From contig CAZIVE010000161.1 in NCBI GenBank assembly GCA_964542435.1, forward strand, positions 1 to 5,428: DNA of 5,428 bases. The letters run 5' to 3'. The notes under the pieces are model-generated. The model was not told the origin of the DNA. It did no database searches and worked only from the letters and a program-made list of their open reading frames with translations. The first letter of the stretch is position 1, and the number at the start of each line of letters is the position of its first letter. Below are positions 1 through 5,428 of this stretch, piece by piece. The translations under genes were made by a program, and so were the position numbers. Source of the DNA: CAZIVE01 sp964542435 (GTDB lineage: Bacteria > Bacteroidota > Bacteroidia > Bacteroidales > Tannerellaceae).

Positions 1-41
1 GCGGTCTTTTCCAATCTGTAAGGAAGATGTTTTGTAGATTG

Positions 42-113
42 TACGCTTATGGGGAGTCGAACCCCAATCGTCAGAACCGGAATCTGAAATTCTATCCATT
101 GAACTATAAGCGC
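42..113 (-). tRNA. tRNA-Arg (anticodon CCG)
   Basis: Read on the minus strand, this 72-nt stretch folds into a full cloverleaf. The 7-bp acceptor stem is GCGCTTA with TAAGCGT, giving a G1-U72 wobble as first pair. The D arm is GTTC/GAAT with the G18-G19 pair in its loop and an A at the position-20 site typical of arginine tRNAs. The anticodon stem TCAGA/TCTGA encloses loop TTCCGGT, so the anticodon is CCG and decodes CGG. A 4-nt variable loop follows, then T stem TGGGG/CCCCA with loop TTCGACT. The discriminator is A. The next bases are CAA, so CCA is not encoded and must be added by the tRNA nucleotidyltransferase. No gene is visible in the 41 bases beyond its 3' end. Confidence 0.95.
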
Positions 114-119
114 GTGTGT

Positions 120-152
120 CAAACGTCCTATTTGAAGCGGAGACGTGGCAAA
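120..152 (-). promoter_or_regulatory. Possible promoter of the tRNA-Arg gene
   Basis: On the minus strand, TTTG (152-149) is followed after 21 bases by GACGTTTG (127-120), one mismatch from the Bacteroidetes -7 consensus TAnnTTTG. Transcription would start at about 113-116, leaving almost no 5' leader. The spacing fits, but the mismatch falls on the first conserved base, so this is tentative. Confidence 0.35.
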
Positions 153-251
153 AGTAAGGAGAATGTTTCAGATTCGCAATAATCCATCCCAACATTCTTT
201 CATCGGACGAACAAGGCTTTTCGCATTTCCATTTGGCTCTTTGAACTACTT

Positions 252-285
252 TTTGTTGCATTACGCTTGCCTGTCCTTATCTTTG
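252..285 (+). promoter_or_regulatory. Bacteroidetes-type promoter of the AsmA-like gene
   Basis: TATCTTTG at 278-285 matches the Bacteroidetes -7 element TAnnTTTG exactly. A -33 element TTG lies at 256-258 with a 19-base spacer (an overlapping TTTG is at 252-255 with 22). Transcription should start near 290. That lies downstream of the TTG codon at 267, so this promoter also argues that translation begins at the ATG at 315, after a leader of roughly 25 bases. The other bases between the tRNA and this gene (114-314) show nothing else I can support. Confidence 0.6.
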
Positions 286-314
286 TCATCGTTTCACTAT
301 TCATCTTTAGGCAT

Positions 315-2248
315 ATGATTGTTAGGAAAAGTATAAAGCTTTTGATCGCTATAGTAGCGCTGATTGTGGTTATCGTGGCTGTTACAGCCATTTTTATCTC
401 TCCTGTAGCGGAAAGGTATATAGAATCGCATTCTAAGGAACTTATCGGACGACAGGTTTTGATGGACAAGCTTCATATCAATATCTTCAACGGTTCGTTG
501 AAGGTTGTCAAGCTTCGCATGTATGAGAAGGATGATAAGACCGTTTTTGCATCCATCGATTCCTTTGCCATTCGGCTGAATCTTTTTCCTCTCCTGCAGA
601 AAAATCTTGACATTGCACGGATCAGCATCATTCGTCCTTATGCGGAGATCCTTCAGAATGGAAACAAATTCAACTTCGACGATTTGATGAAGAAGGATTC
701 ATCCGATAAACCGTCTGATCCGAATGCTTTTCCCAGAAAAATTATCTTGCGAAACATTTTGCTCAACGGCGGACGACTTGTTTATACAGATCAACAGCTT
801 GGAAACACGATACGCTTGAAGAATATGGGCGTTTCCATTCCGTTGCTTGCTTTTGGCGGCGGACGAAGCAATGCCGGCATCAAACTGAAAATTGGAGATG
901 CAACGGTGAGAAGCAAGACAACCATGAATATGTCCGACAATACCTATTCGATGCAGCTTCAAATAGATCATCTGCCTGTGAATATCATCAAACCGTACAT
1001 CGAATCGCTGTACAGCATCGGAGATTTGAAGGGAACAGCTGATTGCAGATTGGTGGTGAAAGGGAGTTCGGATCATATCATGAGCTTTCGTGTGAGCGGA
1101 ACGGTCCGTGGAAAGAACCTGGCTGTCAGCAATCGGAAAGGAGAACCGATCGTAAGTATCGGAAGCCTTGCAACGGATATCGACAGCATCGCTTACGATC
1201 GAAATACGTATATATTCCGAACGATGACGCTGCAAAATGCACATCTCTATTATTTCCTTTATCCGAAGACCGACAACTTCACGGCTTTCTTGACAGTTCC
1301 GAATGCCAAAGTCGAGAAGAAATCATCCGCTTCAGAGCCGCCGATGGTTTTCCGCATCGGAGAACTGAATGTGCAAAGTTCGGAAATGACGTATGAAGAT
1401 CATACGATGCATGAAACGTTCGTCTTTCCTGTAACCCATCTCAGTCTTGTAGCTCATCATTTCAGCATGAACGGAAACAATAGCTTCGAAGGAACGGCTT
1501 CGCTTTCGCATGGCGGCAGACTTTCTCTGAATTGGAGCGGTAATTTCGACGATATGCGCAACCAGCAGTTCCTCATTGCTTTGCGCAACTTCAATCTTCC
1601 CGATGTCAGTCCTTATTGCATGGAATATACGGCGCGTCATATTACCGGCGGAAACATGAATTTCACCAGTCGCAATCGGATTGCGGACAATCATATCAAC
1701 AGTCTCAATACCATCGATATTTTTGACATCAATGTGGATAAGAAACACAAGGATTTCAAGGCTGAATATTCCAAAGTACCGCTCAAGGCAGCTTTGTTCG
1801 TACTGAAAGACAAAGACGGAAAGATTCAATTTGATGTACCGGTGAAAGGTTCTCTCGACGATCCGGAGTTTTCCTATCGTAAGATTGTGTTCAAGACCAT
1901 TTTTAATCTTTTGGTAAAAGTGGCTGTTTCGCCGGTTCGTTTCTTCGCTTCACAGTTTGGATTAGACGGTGATAAGTTGGCACAGATGAGCATCGATCCG
2001 TTGCAATCGGAGTTGACCGCCGAACAATATGCCAAACTGGATCAGATCTCACAGCTCTTTGCCAAGAAATCCGGTTTGAAGCTGACGATGACGCAATGTG
2101 CGGATTGGAAAGAGGCTTTGGACGATTATACGCAATTCACGCAGAAGCAGGCGTTCCTTGCTTCGCAGCATCCGGAACGCAAAGTGCCTGCCACTTATGA
2201 AGAGACGAAGAATGTAAAGGATGGCGATGAAGCGTTCAAAACGTTCTG
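315..2248 (+). CDS. AsmA-like / DUF748-type envelope protein, 3' end missing in assembly gap
   Basis: This is the first 644 complete codons of a large membrane-anchored periplasmic protein. Residues 7-29 form one hydrophobic anchor after a short basic N-terminus, so the bulk should face the periplasm. The following stretch (about 34-120) has the AsmA-type pattern of short beta strands: GRQVLMDKLHINIFNGSLK, then LRLNLFPLL-like and ARISIIRPYAEI elements. Residues 561-592 (DPLQSELTAEQYAKLDQI followed by a GLKLTM strand) match the C-terminal region I know from DUF748 proteins. AsmA-superfamily proteins such as YhdP, TamB and YdbH carry phospholipids from inner to outer membrane in E. coli; the same role here is inference. 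I chose ATG 315 over an in-frame TTG at 267 because the promoter lies between them. The stop codon is lost: an in-frame TGA just after the N block belongs to the opposite-strand ATPase gene and is accidental. Confidence 0.85.
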
Positions 2249-2348
2249 NNNNNNNNNNNNNNNNNNNNNNNNNNNNNNNNNNNNNNNNNNNNNNNNNNNN
2301 NNNNNNNNNNNNNNNNNNNNNNNNNNNNNNNNNNNNNNNNNNNNNNNN
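2249..2348. other. Assembly gap (100 N)
   Basis: The run is exactly 100 N, the usual placeholder for a scaffold gap of unknown length. Two convergent genes run into it and both lack their 3' ends. The true missing length is probably well above 100 bases, since the minus-strand ATPase alone lacks about half a kilobase of coding sequence. Whole genes could be hidden here. Confidence 0.97.
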
Positions 2349-2608
2349 GAACCTTGAAACAGCATTCCCATTTCACGACGAAGCATGTTCAATTCGTGCT
2401 TGTTCATCTTGATGAGATCGCGTCCGTCGTAAAGAATCTGTCCGGAATCAGGTCGTAACAGTCCAATGATGTCTTTGATGAGCACCGTTTTTCCCGAGCC
2501 GCTTCGTCCAATGATCAGATTGGTTTTCCCCGGTTCGAATAATGCGCTGATGTGGCTTAAAACCACACGACCGTCGAACGATTTGGTGACATCCTTAACT
2601 TCTATCAT
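2349..2608 (-). CDS. mlaF: MlaF-family ABC transporter ATPase, partial (N-terminal 86 residues)
   Basis: This is the N-terminal part of the ATPase that would energise the adjacent MlaE-type permease in phospholipid transport at the inner membrane. Walker A is GRSGSGKT at residues 34-41. The stretch TVLIKDIIGLLRPDSGQI (41-58) and the Q-loop region MGMLFQG (80-86) are typical of MlaF and related MCE-system ATPases. The ABC signature, Walker B, D-loop and H-loop are all absent because the assembly gap interrupts the gene right after the Q-loop, so activity cannot be judged. Family members are usually around 250 residues, so roughly 160 should be missing. ATG 2608-2606 directly follows the permease stop codon (TAA at 2611-2609) with no base between, which fits translational coupling in a mlaE-mlaF operon. 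The missing MCE substrate-binding partner (MlaD type) is not in the window. Confidence 0.9.
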
Positions 2609-3358
2609 TTAGGTAAGCATTATTTGTGTTAACACAAGATCGGCGAGGAGAATCATGACACTGCTCATGACCACGGCATTTGTACTGGCTTTGCCCACTT
2701 CCAATGCGCCGCCTTTGACATTGTATCCAAAATAGGAGGCGATAGAGGAAATGATGAAGGCATATACAACCGACTTGATGATGGAATACCAGATGTAGAA
2801 CTCGGTAAAGAAGTATTGCAGTCCGTATTCGAAGTCAGAAGGCGTCATGTTGGTCGCAGAACTGTAGCTGGCCAATACACCGCCCAATATTCCGGTAAAC
2901 ATACTGAATACAACCAAAACAGGAATGAACACCATCAAACCGACCATTTTGGGAAGAATCAGGAAGTTTGCGGAGTTGACGCCCATGATTTCCATCGCAT
3001 CGATCTGTTCCGTGACGCGCATCGTCCCGATTTCGGATGCGATGTTACTGCCGACTTTGCCGGCCAGAATCAGACACATGATAGAAGATGAAAATTCGAG
3101 GAGGACAATCTCTCGTGTACTGTAACCGATCGTGAATTTCGGAATCAGCGGATTACTGATGTTCAGTGACAGCTGTATCGCAATGACCGTTCCGATGAAT
3201 ACCGAGATGATAATGACAATCCACAATGAATCGACGCCCAATTTGTAGATCTCCTTGAGAAGCTGACGGAAGAACATGCTCCATTTGTCGGGAATAGTGA
3301 TGCACTTGCTCATGAGCAGCGTGTATTCACCTAATCTGTGTAATGCTTTGTTCAACAT
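2609..3358 (-). CDS. mlaE: MlaE-family ABC transporter permease
   Basis: This is a complete 249-residue inner-membrane permease of the MlaE family, the membrane part of the MCE/Mla phospholipid transporter. The family motif spans residues 99-126 and contains AGKVGSN, a conserved E at 109 and GTMRVTEQIDAMEIMG, which is nearly the textbook MlaE sequence. Hydrophobic segments lie at about 45-66, 86-100, 133-165, 190-210 and 228-246. The N-terminal 40 residues form an amphipathic region, as in other MlaE proteins. Length is normal for the family. It is the first gene of an operon with the ATPase gene, whose ATG abuts this stop codon. A -7 promoter element sits about 55 bases upstream. In E. coli the system also uses MlaD, MlaB and MlaC; none is seen here, so direction of transport and partners are unknown. 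Confidence 0.93.
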   Translation of the reverse strand: MLNKALHRLGEYTLLMSKCITIPDKWSMFFRQLLKEIYKLGVDSLWIVIIISVFIGTVIAIQLSLNISNPLIPKFTIGYSTREIVLLEFSSSIMCLILAGKVGSNIASEIGTMRVTEQIDAMEIMGVNSANFLILPKMVGLMVFIPVLVVFSMFTGILGGVLASYSSATNMTPSDFEYGLQYFFTEFYIWYSIIKSVVYAFIISSIASYFGYNVKGGALEVGKASTNAVVMSSVMILLADLVLTQIMLT

Positions 3359-3410
3359 CTGAATCTATAATTGGATAATCTTTATTAATTTCACTTAGTG
3401 ATTGTTCGTG

Positions 3411-3418
3411 CAAAGGTA
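3411..3418 (-). promoter_or_regulatory. -7 element for the mlaE-mlaF operon
   Basis: On the minus strand the octamer reads TACCTTTG, an exact match to TAnnTTTG. Transcription would begin near 3405 and give a leader of about 47 bases before the mlaE ATG. I find no good -33 TTG at the usual 19-21 base distance, so the site may be weak or need an activator. Confidence 0.45.
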
Positions 3419-3447
3419 AGCTATTTCTCCCAAATAGCGTTTTCCTC

Positions 3448-3478
3448 TTGCATAAAACTATTTAAATCCGTTTCTTTG
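3448..3478 (+). promoter_or_regulatory. Promoter of lptB
   Basis: A TTG at 3448-3450 is followed after 20 bases by TTTCTTTG (3471-3478), which differs from the -7 consensus TAnnTTTG only in its second base. Transcription should start at about 3485, some 14 bases before the ATG at 3499. It is divergent from, and does not overlap, the mlaE -7 element 50 bases to the left. Confidence 0.45.
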
Positions 3479-3498
3479 CAGCACATAATTGGGTTGAA

Positions 3499-4320
3499 AT
3501 GGAAGAAACGGAAGAGACAACGAACGTCGTTGAACAGTCTGAACAGCTTGAGCAGCCTGCTGCTTCGGAAGAGCTGAATCAGGAAATGATACTCCGTACA
3601 GAAGATTTGGTAAAGAAGTACCGAAATCGTACGGTGGTGAATCATGTCTCCATCAATGTGAAGCGAGGTGAGATTGTCGGTCTTCTGGGTCCTAATGGTG
3701 CCGGAAAGACGACTACTTTCTATATGACGGTCGGTTTGGTGACGCCCAACGAAGGAAAGATCTTTATCAACGACCAGGAAATCACGAAGTATCCGGTTTA
3801 TCGTCGTGCCAGATGTGGCATCAGCTATCTCGCTCAGGAAGCTTCCGTGTTCAGAAAGATGTCGGTCGAAGATAACATCCGTTCCATTCTTCAGATGACG
3901 ACTCACACTATCGAATATCAGAAGAACCGTCTCGAAGAGCTGATCTCTGAGTTCGGTTTGACCAAGGTCCGCAAGAATCTGGGCGATCAGTTGTCCGGCG
4001 GTGAACGACGCCGTGCGGAGATTGCGCGTTGTCTTGCCATTGATCCGAAGTTCATCATGCTCGACGAACCTTTCGCAGGCGTCGACCCGATCGCTGTACA
4101 GGATATCCAAGGCATCGTTGCCAAACTGAAGCATAAGAACATCGGCATCCTCATCACCGACCACAATGTGTATGAGACGTTGAGTATTTGCGACCGCGCC
4201 TATCTTCTGTTCGAAGGAAAGGTGCTGTTCCAAGGTTCTGCCCAGCAGCTCGCCGACAACGAGATCGTACGTGAGAAATACCTCGGCCGCGACTTCGTCC
4301 TCCGCAAAAAGAACATCTGA
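3499..4320 (+). CDS. lptB: LptB, ATPase of the lipopolysaccharide export ABC transporter
   Basis: This 273-residue cytoplasmic ATPase would power the LptB2FG complex that extracts lipopolysaccharide from the inner membrane and feeds it to the Lpt bridge. All catalytic motifs are intact: Walker A GPNGAGKT (64-71), Q-loop Q113 in the LptB-specific SYLAQEASVFRKMSVEDNI (109-127), signature LSGGE (165-169), Walker B FIMLDEP with D189 and E190, D-loop AGVDP (193-197) and H-loop DH (221-222). The Q-loop segment and GVDPIAV separate LptB from other ABC ATPases. Homologues are about 240-250 residues. The excess is an acidic N-terminal tail: residues 1-30 hold ten Glu and no Lys or Arg, and the conserved core begins at about residue 31. 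An internal ATG at 3586 would give a standard 244-residue protein. LptF, LptG and LptC are not adjacent, which is common because lptB is often separate from lptFG. Confidence 0.96.
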   Translation: MEETEETTNVVEQSEQLEQPAASEELNQEMILRTEDLVKKYRNRTVVNHVSINVKRGEIVGLLGPNGAGKTTTFYMTVGLVTPNEGKIFINDQEITKYPVYRRARCGISYLAQEASVFRKMSVEDNIRSILQMTTHTIEYQKNRLEELISEFGLTKVRKNLGDQLSGGERRRAEIARCLAIDPKFIMLDEPFAGVDPIAVQDIQGIVAKLKHKNIGILITDHNVYETLSICDRAYLLFEGKVLFQGSAQQLADNEIVREKYLGRDFVLRKKNI

Positions 4321-4322
4321 TT

Positions 4323-5012
4323 TTATCTCGACAGAATATAGGTGTACAATTCCTCAATGGCAGCTTGTAGGCTGTTCGTATAGTTTAATGTCATCAGACG
4401 TTCATCCATGTAACATCTCTTATTTATTTCAAGCATAAAAGAGCTGTATTCATAACGGCTTTCCGGTGTGATGCTGTTCGAAAAGGGATGGTTGAATTCC
4501 GACTTTATATGGTATTTTCCAAGGATGTCTTGAACATCCTTTAAAAAGTGCGCTGAAGGCTTCGACCAGTCTTCATTAAATCCGATGCAGATATCCACAT
4601 GAGGCGCCATATAGGAAGGAAAAGAATGACAGTCAATCAAGACATCATGATCATCGGTTATTAGCGCTCCTAAATCCTTTTGATAAAGATGATAATACGC
4701 AATCAATTCCTTTTCCCTTTTCTCTGAGATCGCTCTTCCTATTCCTTCAAATTCCGTATAGATGATGCCTTGTCCCTTTTCTTCCAAAGGATCATCAACA
4801 AGCCTTTCGACATCTACAACGAATCGGGATAAAGGACATCTTTTCATGATCACATTCGGATCGGCACTCGAAAACAGGAAGTCCGTAAACCAATCGGTCC
4901 ATTTGTTTACTTTTCGCTGCAATAACGGGATATTAATCTGCCAACCGTTTTCTCTGTTCCAAACGCCCTCTATACTTGCATGCGGTACGTTAAGGATAAT
5001 TCTCTTTGTCAT
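4323..5012 (-). CDS. N-formylglutamate amidohydrolase family protein
   Basis: This 229-residue cytoplasmic protein belongs to the N-formylglutamate amidohydrolase family (PF05013), metal-dependent hydrolases that include HutG, which releases formate from N-formylglutamate in histidine breakdown. Visible family motifs are NVPHAS (8-13), SRFVVDVERL (62-71), DCHS (127-130) with the likely metal-binding H129, DICIG (140-144), FNHPFSNSITP (173-183) and LEIN (194-197). No histidine-utilisation gene lies nearby, so the natural substrate is uncertain and could be another N-acyl amino acid. I chose ATG 5012-5010 because homology begins at once (MTKRIILNVPHAS). The frame stays open to a TTG at 5102, which would add 30 poorly conserved-looking, partly hydrophobic residues. 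It ends 2 bases from the lptB stop, tail to tail, so no separate terminator fits between them. The start codon lies inside a 9-bp inverted repeat. Confidence 0.88.
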   Translation of the reverse strand: MTKRIILNVPHASIEGVWNRENGWQINIPLLQRKVNKWTDWFTDFLFSSADPNVIMKRCPLSRFVVDVERLVDDPLEEKGQGIIYTEFEGIGRAISEKREKELIAYYHLYQKDLGALITDDHDVLIDCHSFPSYMAPHVDICIGFNEDWSKPSAHFLKDVQDILGKYHIKSEFNHPFSNSITPESRYEYSSFMLEINKRCYMDERLMTLNYTNSLQAAIEELYTYILSR

Positions 5013-5034
5013 AATTATTACGCTGATAATTATG
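5010..5034 (-). promoter_or_regulatory. Inverted repeat over the amidohydrolase start codon
   Basis: CATAATTAT (5010-5018) and ATAATTATG (5026-5034) are perfect reverse complements separated by 7 bases. In the minus-strand transcript they can form a hairpin that pairs the AUG start codon. The core ATAATTAT is itself palindromic, so the two copies are also direct repeats 15 bp apart and could be a double operator instead. The pairing is all A-U except for the terminal pair, so the hairpin would be weak. The role is inferred; the symmetry is seen. Confidence 0.4.
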
Positions 5035-5082
5035 CAGTGCAGACCAAATCTGAAAAGAAAGGTTTTTAGCGTTGTTGTTTTA

Positions 5083-5111
5083 GGAGGCCGCAAGCACCAC
5101 AAATCACCTCC
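5083..5111 (-). promoter_or_regulatory. Leader inverted repeat with SD-like GGAGGTGAT
   Basis: On the minus strand, GGAGGTGAT (5111-5103) matches the classical anti-16S ribosome-binding consensus, which is unusual in Bacteroidetes. Its GGAGG can pair with CCTCC at 5087-5083. A GTG at 5100 would open a six-codon reading frame (VVLAAS, then TAA at 5082-5080). This could be a translational or attenuation leader for the amidohydrolase gene, or chance. There is no U-tract after the stem, so it is not a standard terminator for this strand. Confidence 0.25.
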
Positions 5112-5140
5112 GTGTATTCTTTTGTTTCAGAATCACGTTA

Positions 5141-5148
5141 CAAAGATA
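5141..5148 (-). promoter_or_regulatory. -7 element upstream of the amidohydrolase gene
   Basis: The minus strand reads TATCTTTG, an exact TAnnTTTG match. Transcription would start near 5135 and give a leader of about 120 bases before ATG 5012. The -33 region is T-rich but lacks a clear TTG at the right spacing. A closer but imperfect octamer, CAGATTTG, lies at 5052-5045. Confidence 0.4.
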
Positions 5149-5220
5149 AACAGGATCTGCGAAACGGAAAAATACTCTCCGCCTTCTTTGCTTTCTCAAT
5201 GGCAGATGATTTGTCGTCCA

Positions 5221-5428
5221 AGTATCCTTCCAGAAACCTAAAAACCTACTTGGACACTGACAGAATACCTTTCTAGAAACCTAAATTCCTACTTGGACGC
5301 TGACAGAGTACCTTTCCAGAAACCTAAAAACCTACTTGGACACTGACAGAGTACCTTTCCAGAAACCTAAATTCCTACTTGGACGCTGACAGAGTATCTT
5401 TCCAGAAACCTAAATTCCTACTTGGACA
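5221..5428. repeat. 43-bp tandem repeat array with 86-bp higher-order pattern
   Basis: Units begin with AGAAACCTAAA at 5232, 5275, 5318, 5361 and 5404, exactly 43 bases apart; the fifth is cut by the window end. A partial unit tail (about 5221-5231) precedes the first. Two variants alternate: type A has AAAAACC and GGACACTG (units 1 and 3), type B has AAATTCC and GGACGCTG (units 2 and 4). Unit 5 starts like B but ends GGACA like A. Units 1 and 3 differ at two positions and 2 and 4 at one, while A and B differ at three to five. A period of 43 shifts the frame each time, and stop codons recur on both strands, so the array is not coding. Each junction holds TTTCYAGAAA, a perfect 10-bp palindrome at 5270-5279 and a near-palindrome elsewhere. 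Function unknown. No gene is seen from 5013 to 5428; 5149-5215 shows nothing I can support. Confidence 0.93.

Noticed and set aside
13..41. Hairpin CAATCTGTA / TGTAGATTG beside the tRNA as a terminator
   Set aside because: On the plus strand it forms nine pairs with two wobbles but no U-tract follows; on the minus strand, where the tRNA ends, the stem is only six pairs before mismatches and also lacks a U-tract.
267..314. TTG at 267 as the start of the AsmA-like protein
   Set aside because: The promoter at 252-285 overlaps it, so the codon would not be transcribed, and the ATG at 315 gives a normal N-terminal anchor.
699..1829. Long minus-strand frames opposite the AsmA-like gene (699-1244 and 1332-1829)
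   Set aside because: Both lie inside a clearly coding plus-strand gene and resemble no protein family; they are shadows.
2195..2248. Continuation of the MlaF-type gene on the left side of the gap
   Set aside because: The minus-strand translation there has no ABC ATPase motifs, and the plus strand is coding for the AsmA-like protein.
2349..2357. TGA after the gap as the real stop of the AsmA-like gene
   Set aside because: The bases lie within the minus-strand MlaF-type gene, and the frame across a gap of unknown length has no meaning.
3421..4233. A 270-codon minus-strand open frame opposite lptB
   Set aside because: It is antisense to a gene with complete LptB motifs, has no recognisable domain, and its composition is what the opposite strand of lptB would give.
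4762..5241. A 159-codon plus-strand frame running from the amidohydrolase gene into the repeat array
   Set aside because: Its first half is antisense to the amidohydrolase and its end lies in the leader and repeat region; no motif or promoter supports it.
5258..5400. TACCTTTC / TATCTTTC in the repeat units as -7 promoter elements
   Set aside because: The last base of TAnnTTTG is wrong in the repeats and the TTG in each unit is only 13 bases upstream, not 19-21.
5221..5428. Tandem 43-bp units as a CRISPR array
   Set aside because: There are no unique spacers: the whole 43-bp unit is repeated with only a few substitutions, and no cas gene is visible.

Overview
The window looks like a chromosomal segment of a Bacteroidetes bacterium, most likely Bacteroidales and possibly Prevotella-like. 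The reasons are LptB and MlaE/MlaF proteins of Bacteroidetes type, gene starts without convincing Shine-Dalgarno sites, and upstream motifs that fit the Bacteroidetes sigma factor consensus (-33 TTG/TTTG and -7 TAnnTTTG). The assignment comes from family recognition and promoter style, not from a database search.

Layout, left to right. A tRNA-Arg with anticodon CCG lies on the minus strand at 42-113. An AsmA/DUF748-like envelope protein gene starts on the plus strand at 315 and runs into a block of exactly 100 N (2249-2348), which is an assembly gap. On the far side, reading toward the gap on the minus strand, is a two-gene operon: an MlaE-family permease (2609-3358) followed with no spacer by an MlaF-family ATPase (from 2608), which is also cut by the gap. 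A 140-base divergent promoter region separates mlaE from plus-strand lptB (3499-4320). An N-formylglutamate amidohydrolase-family gene (4323-5012, minus) converges on lptB with 2 bases between the stop codons. The last 416 bases hold no credible gene. They contain a leader with inverted repeats and, from about 5221 to the window end, a 43-bp tandem repeat array with an 86-bp higher-order (A-B-A-B) pattern.

Three of the five protein genes belong to families that move lipids between inner and outer membrane: an AsmA-like protein (the AsmA/TamB/YhdP group is implicated in phospholipid transfer), MlaE/MlaF (phospholipid ABC transporter core) and LptB (ATPase of the lipopolysaccharide exporter). 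The cluster therefore reads as an outer-membrane lipid trafficking neighbourhood, with the caution that the gap means adjacency of the AsmA-like gene to mlaF is set by scaffolding, not by sequence. The amidohydrolase gene has no evident functional link. I see no defence system, phage, transposase or CRISPR array. The least explained structure is the repeat array with an inverted copy of its core motif at its edge.
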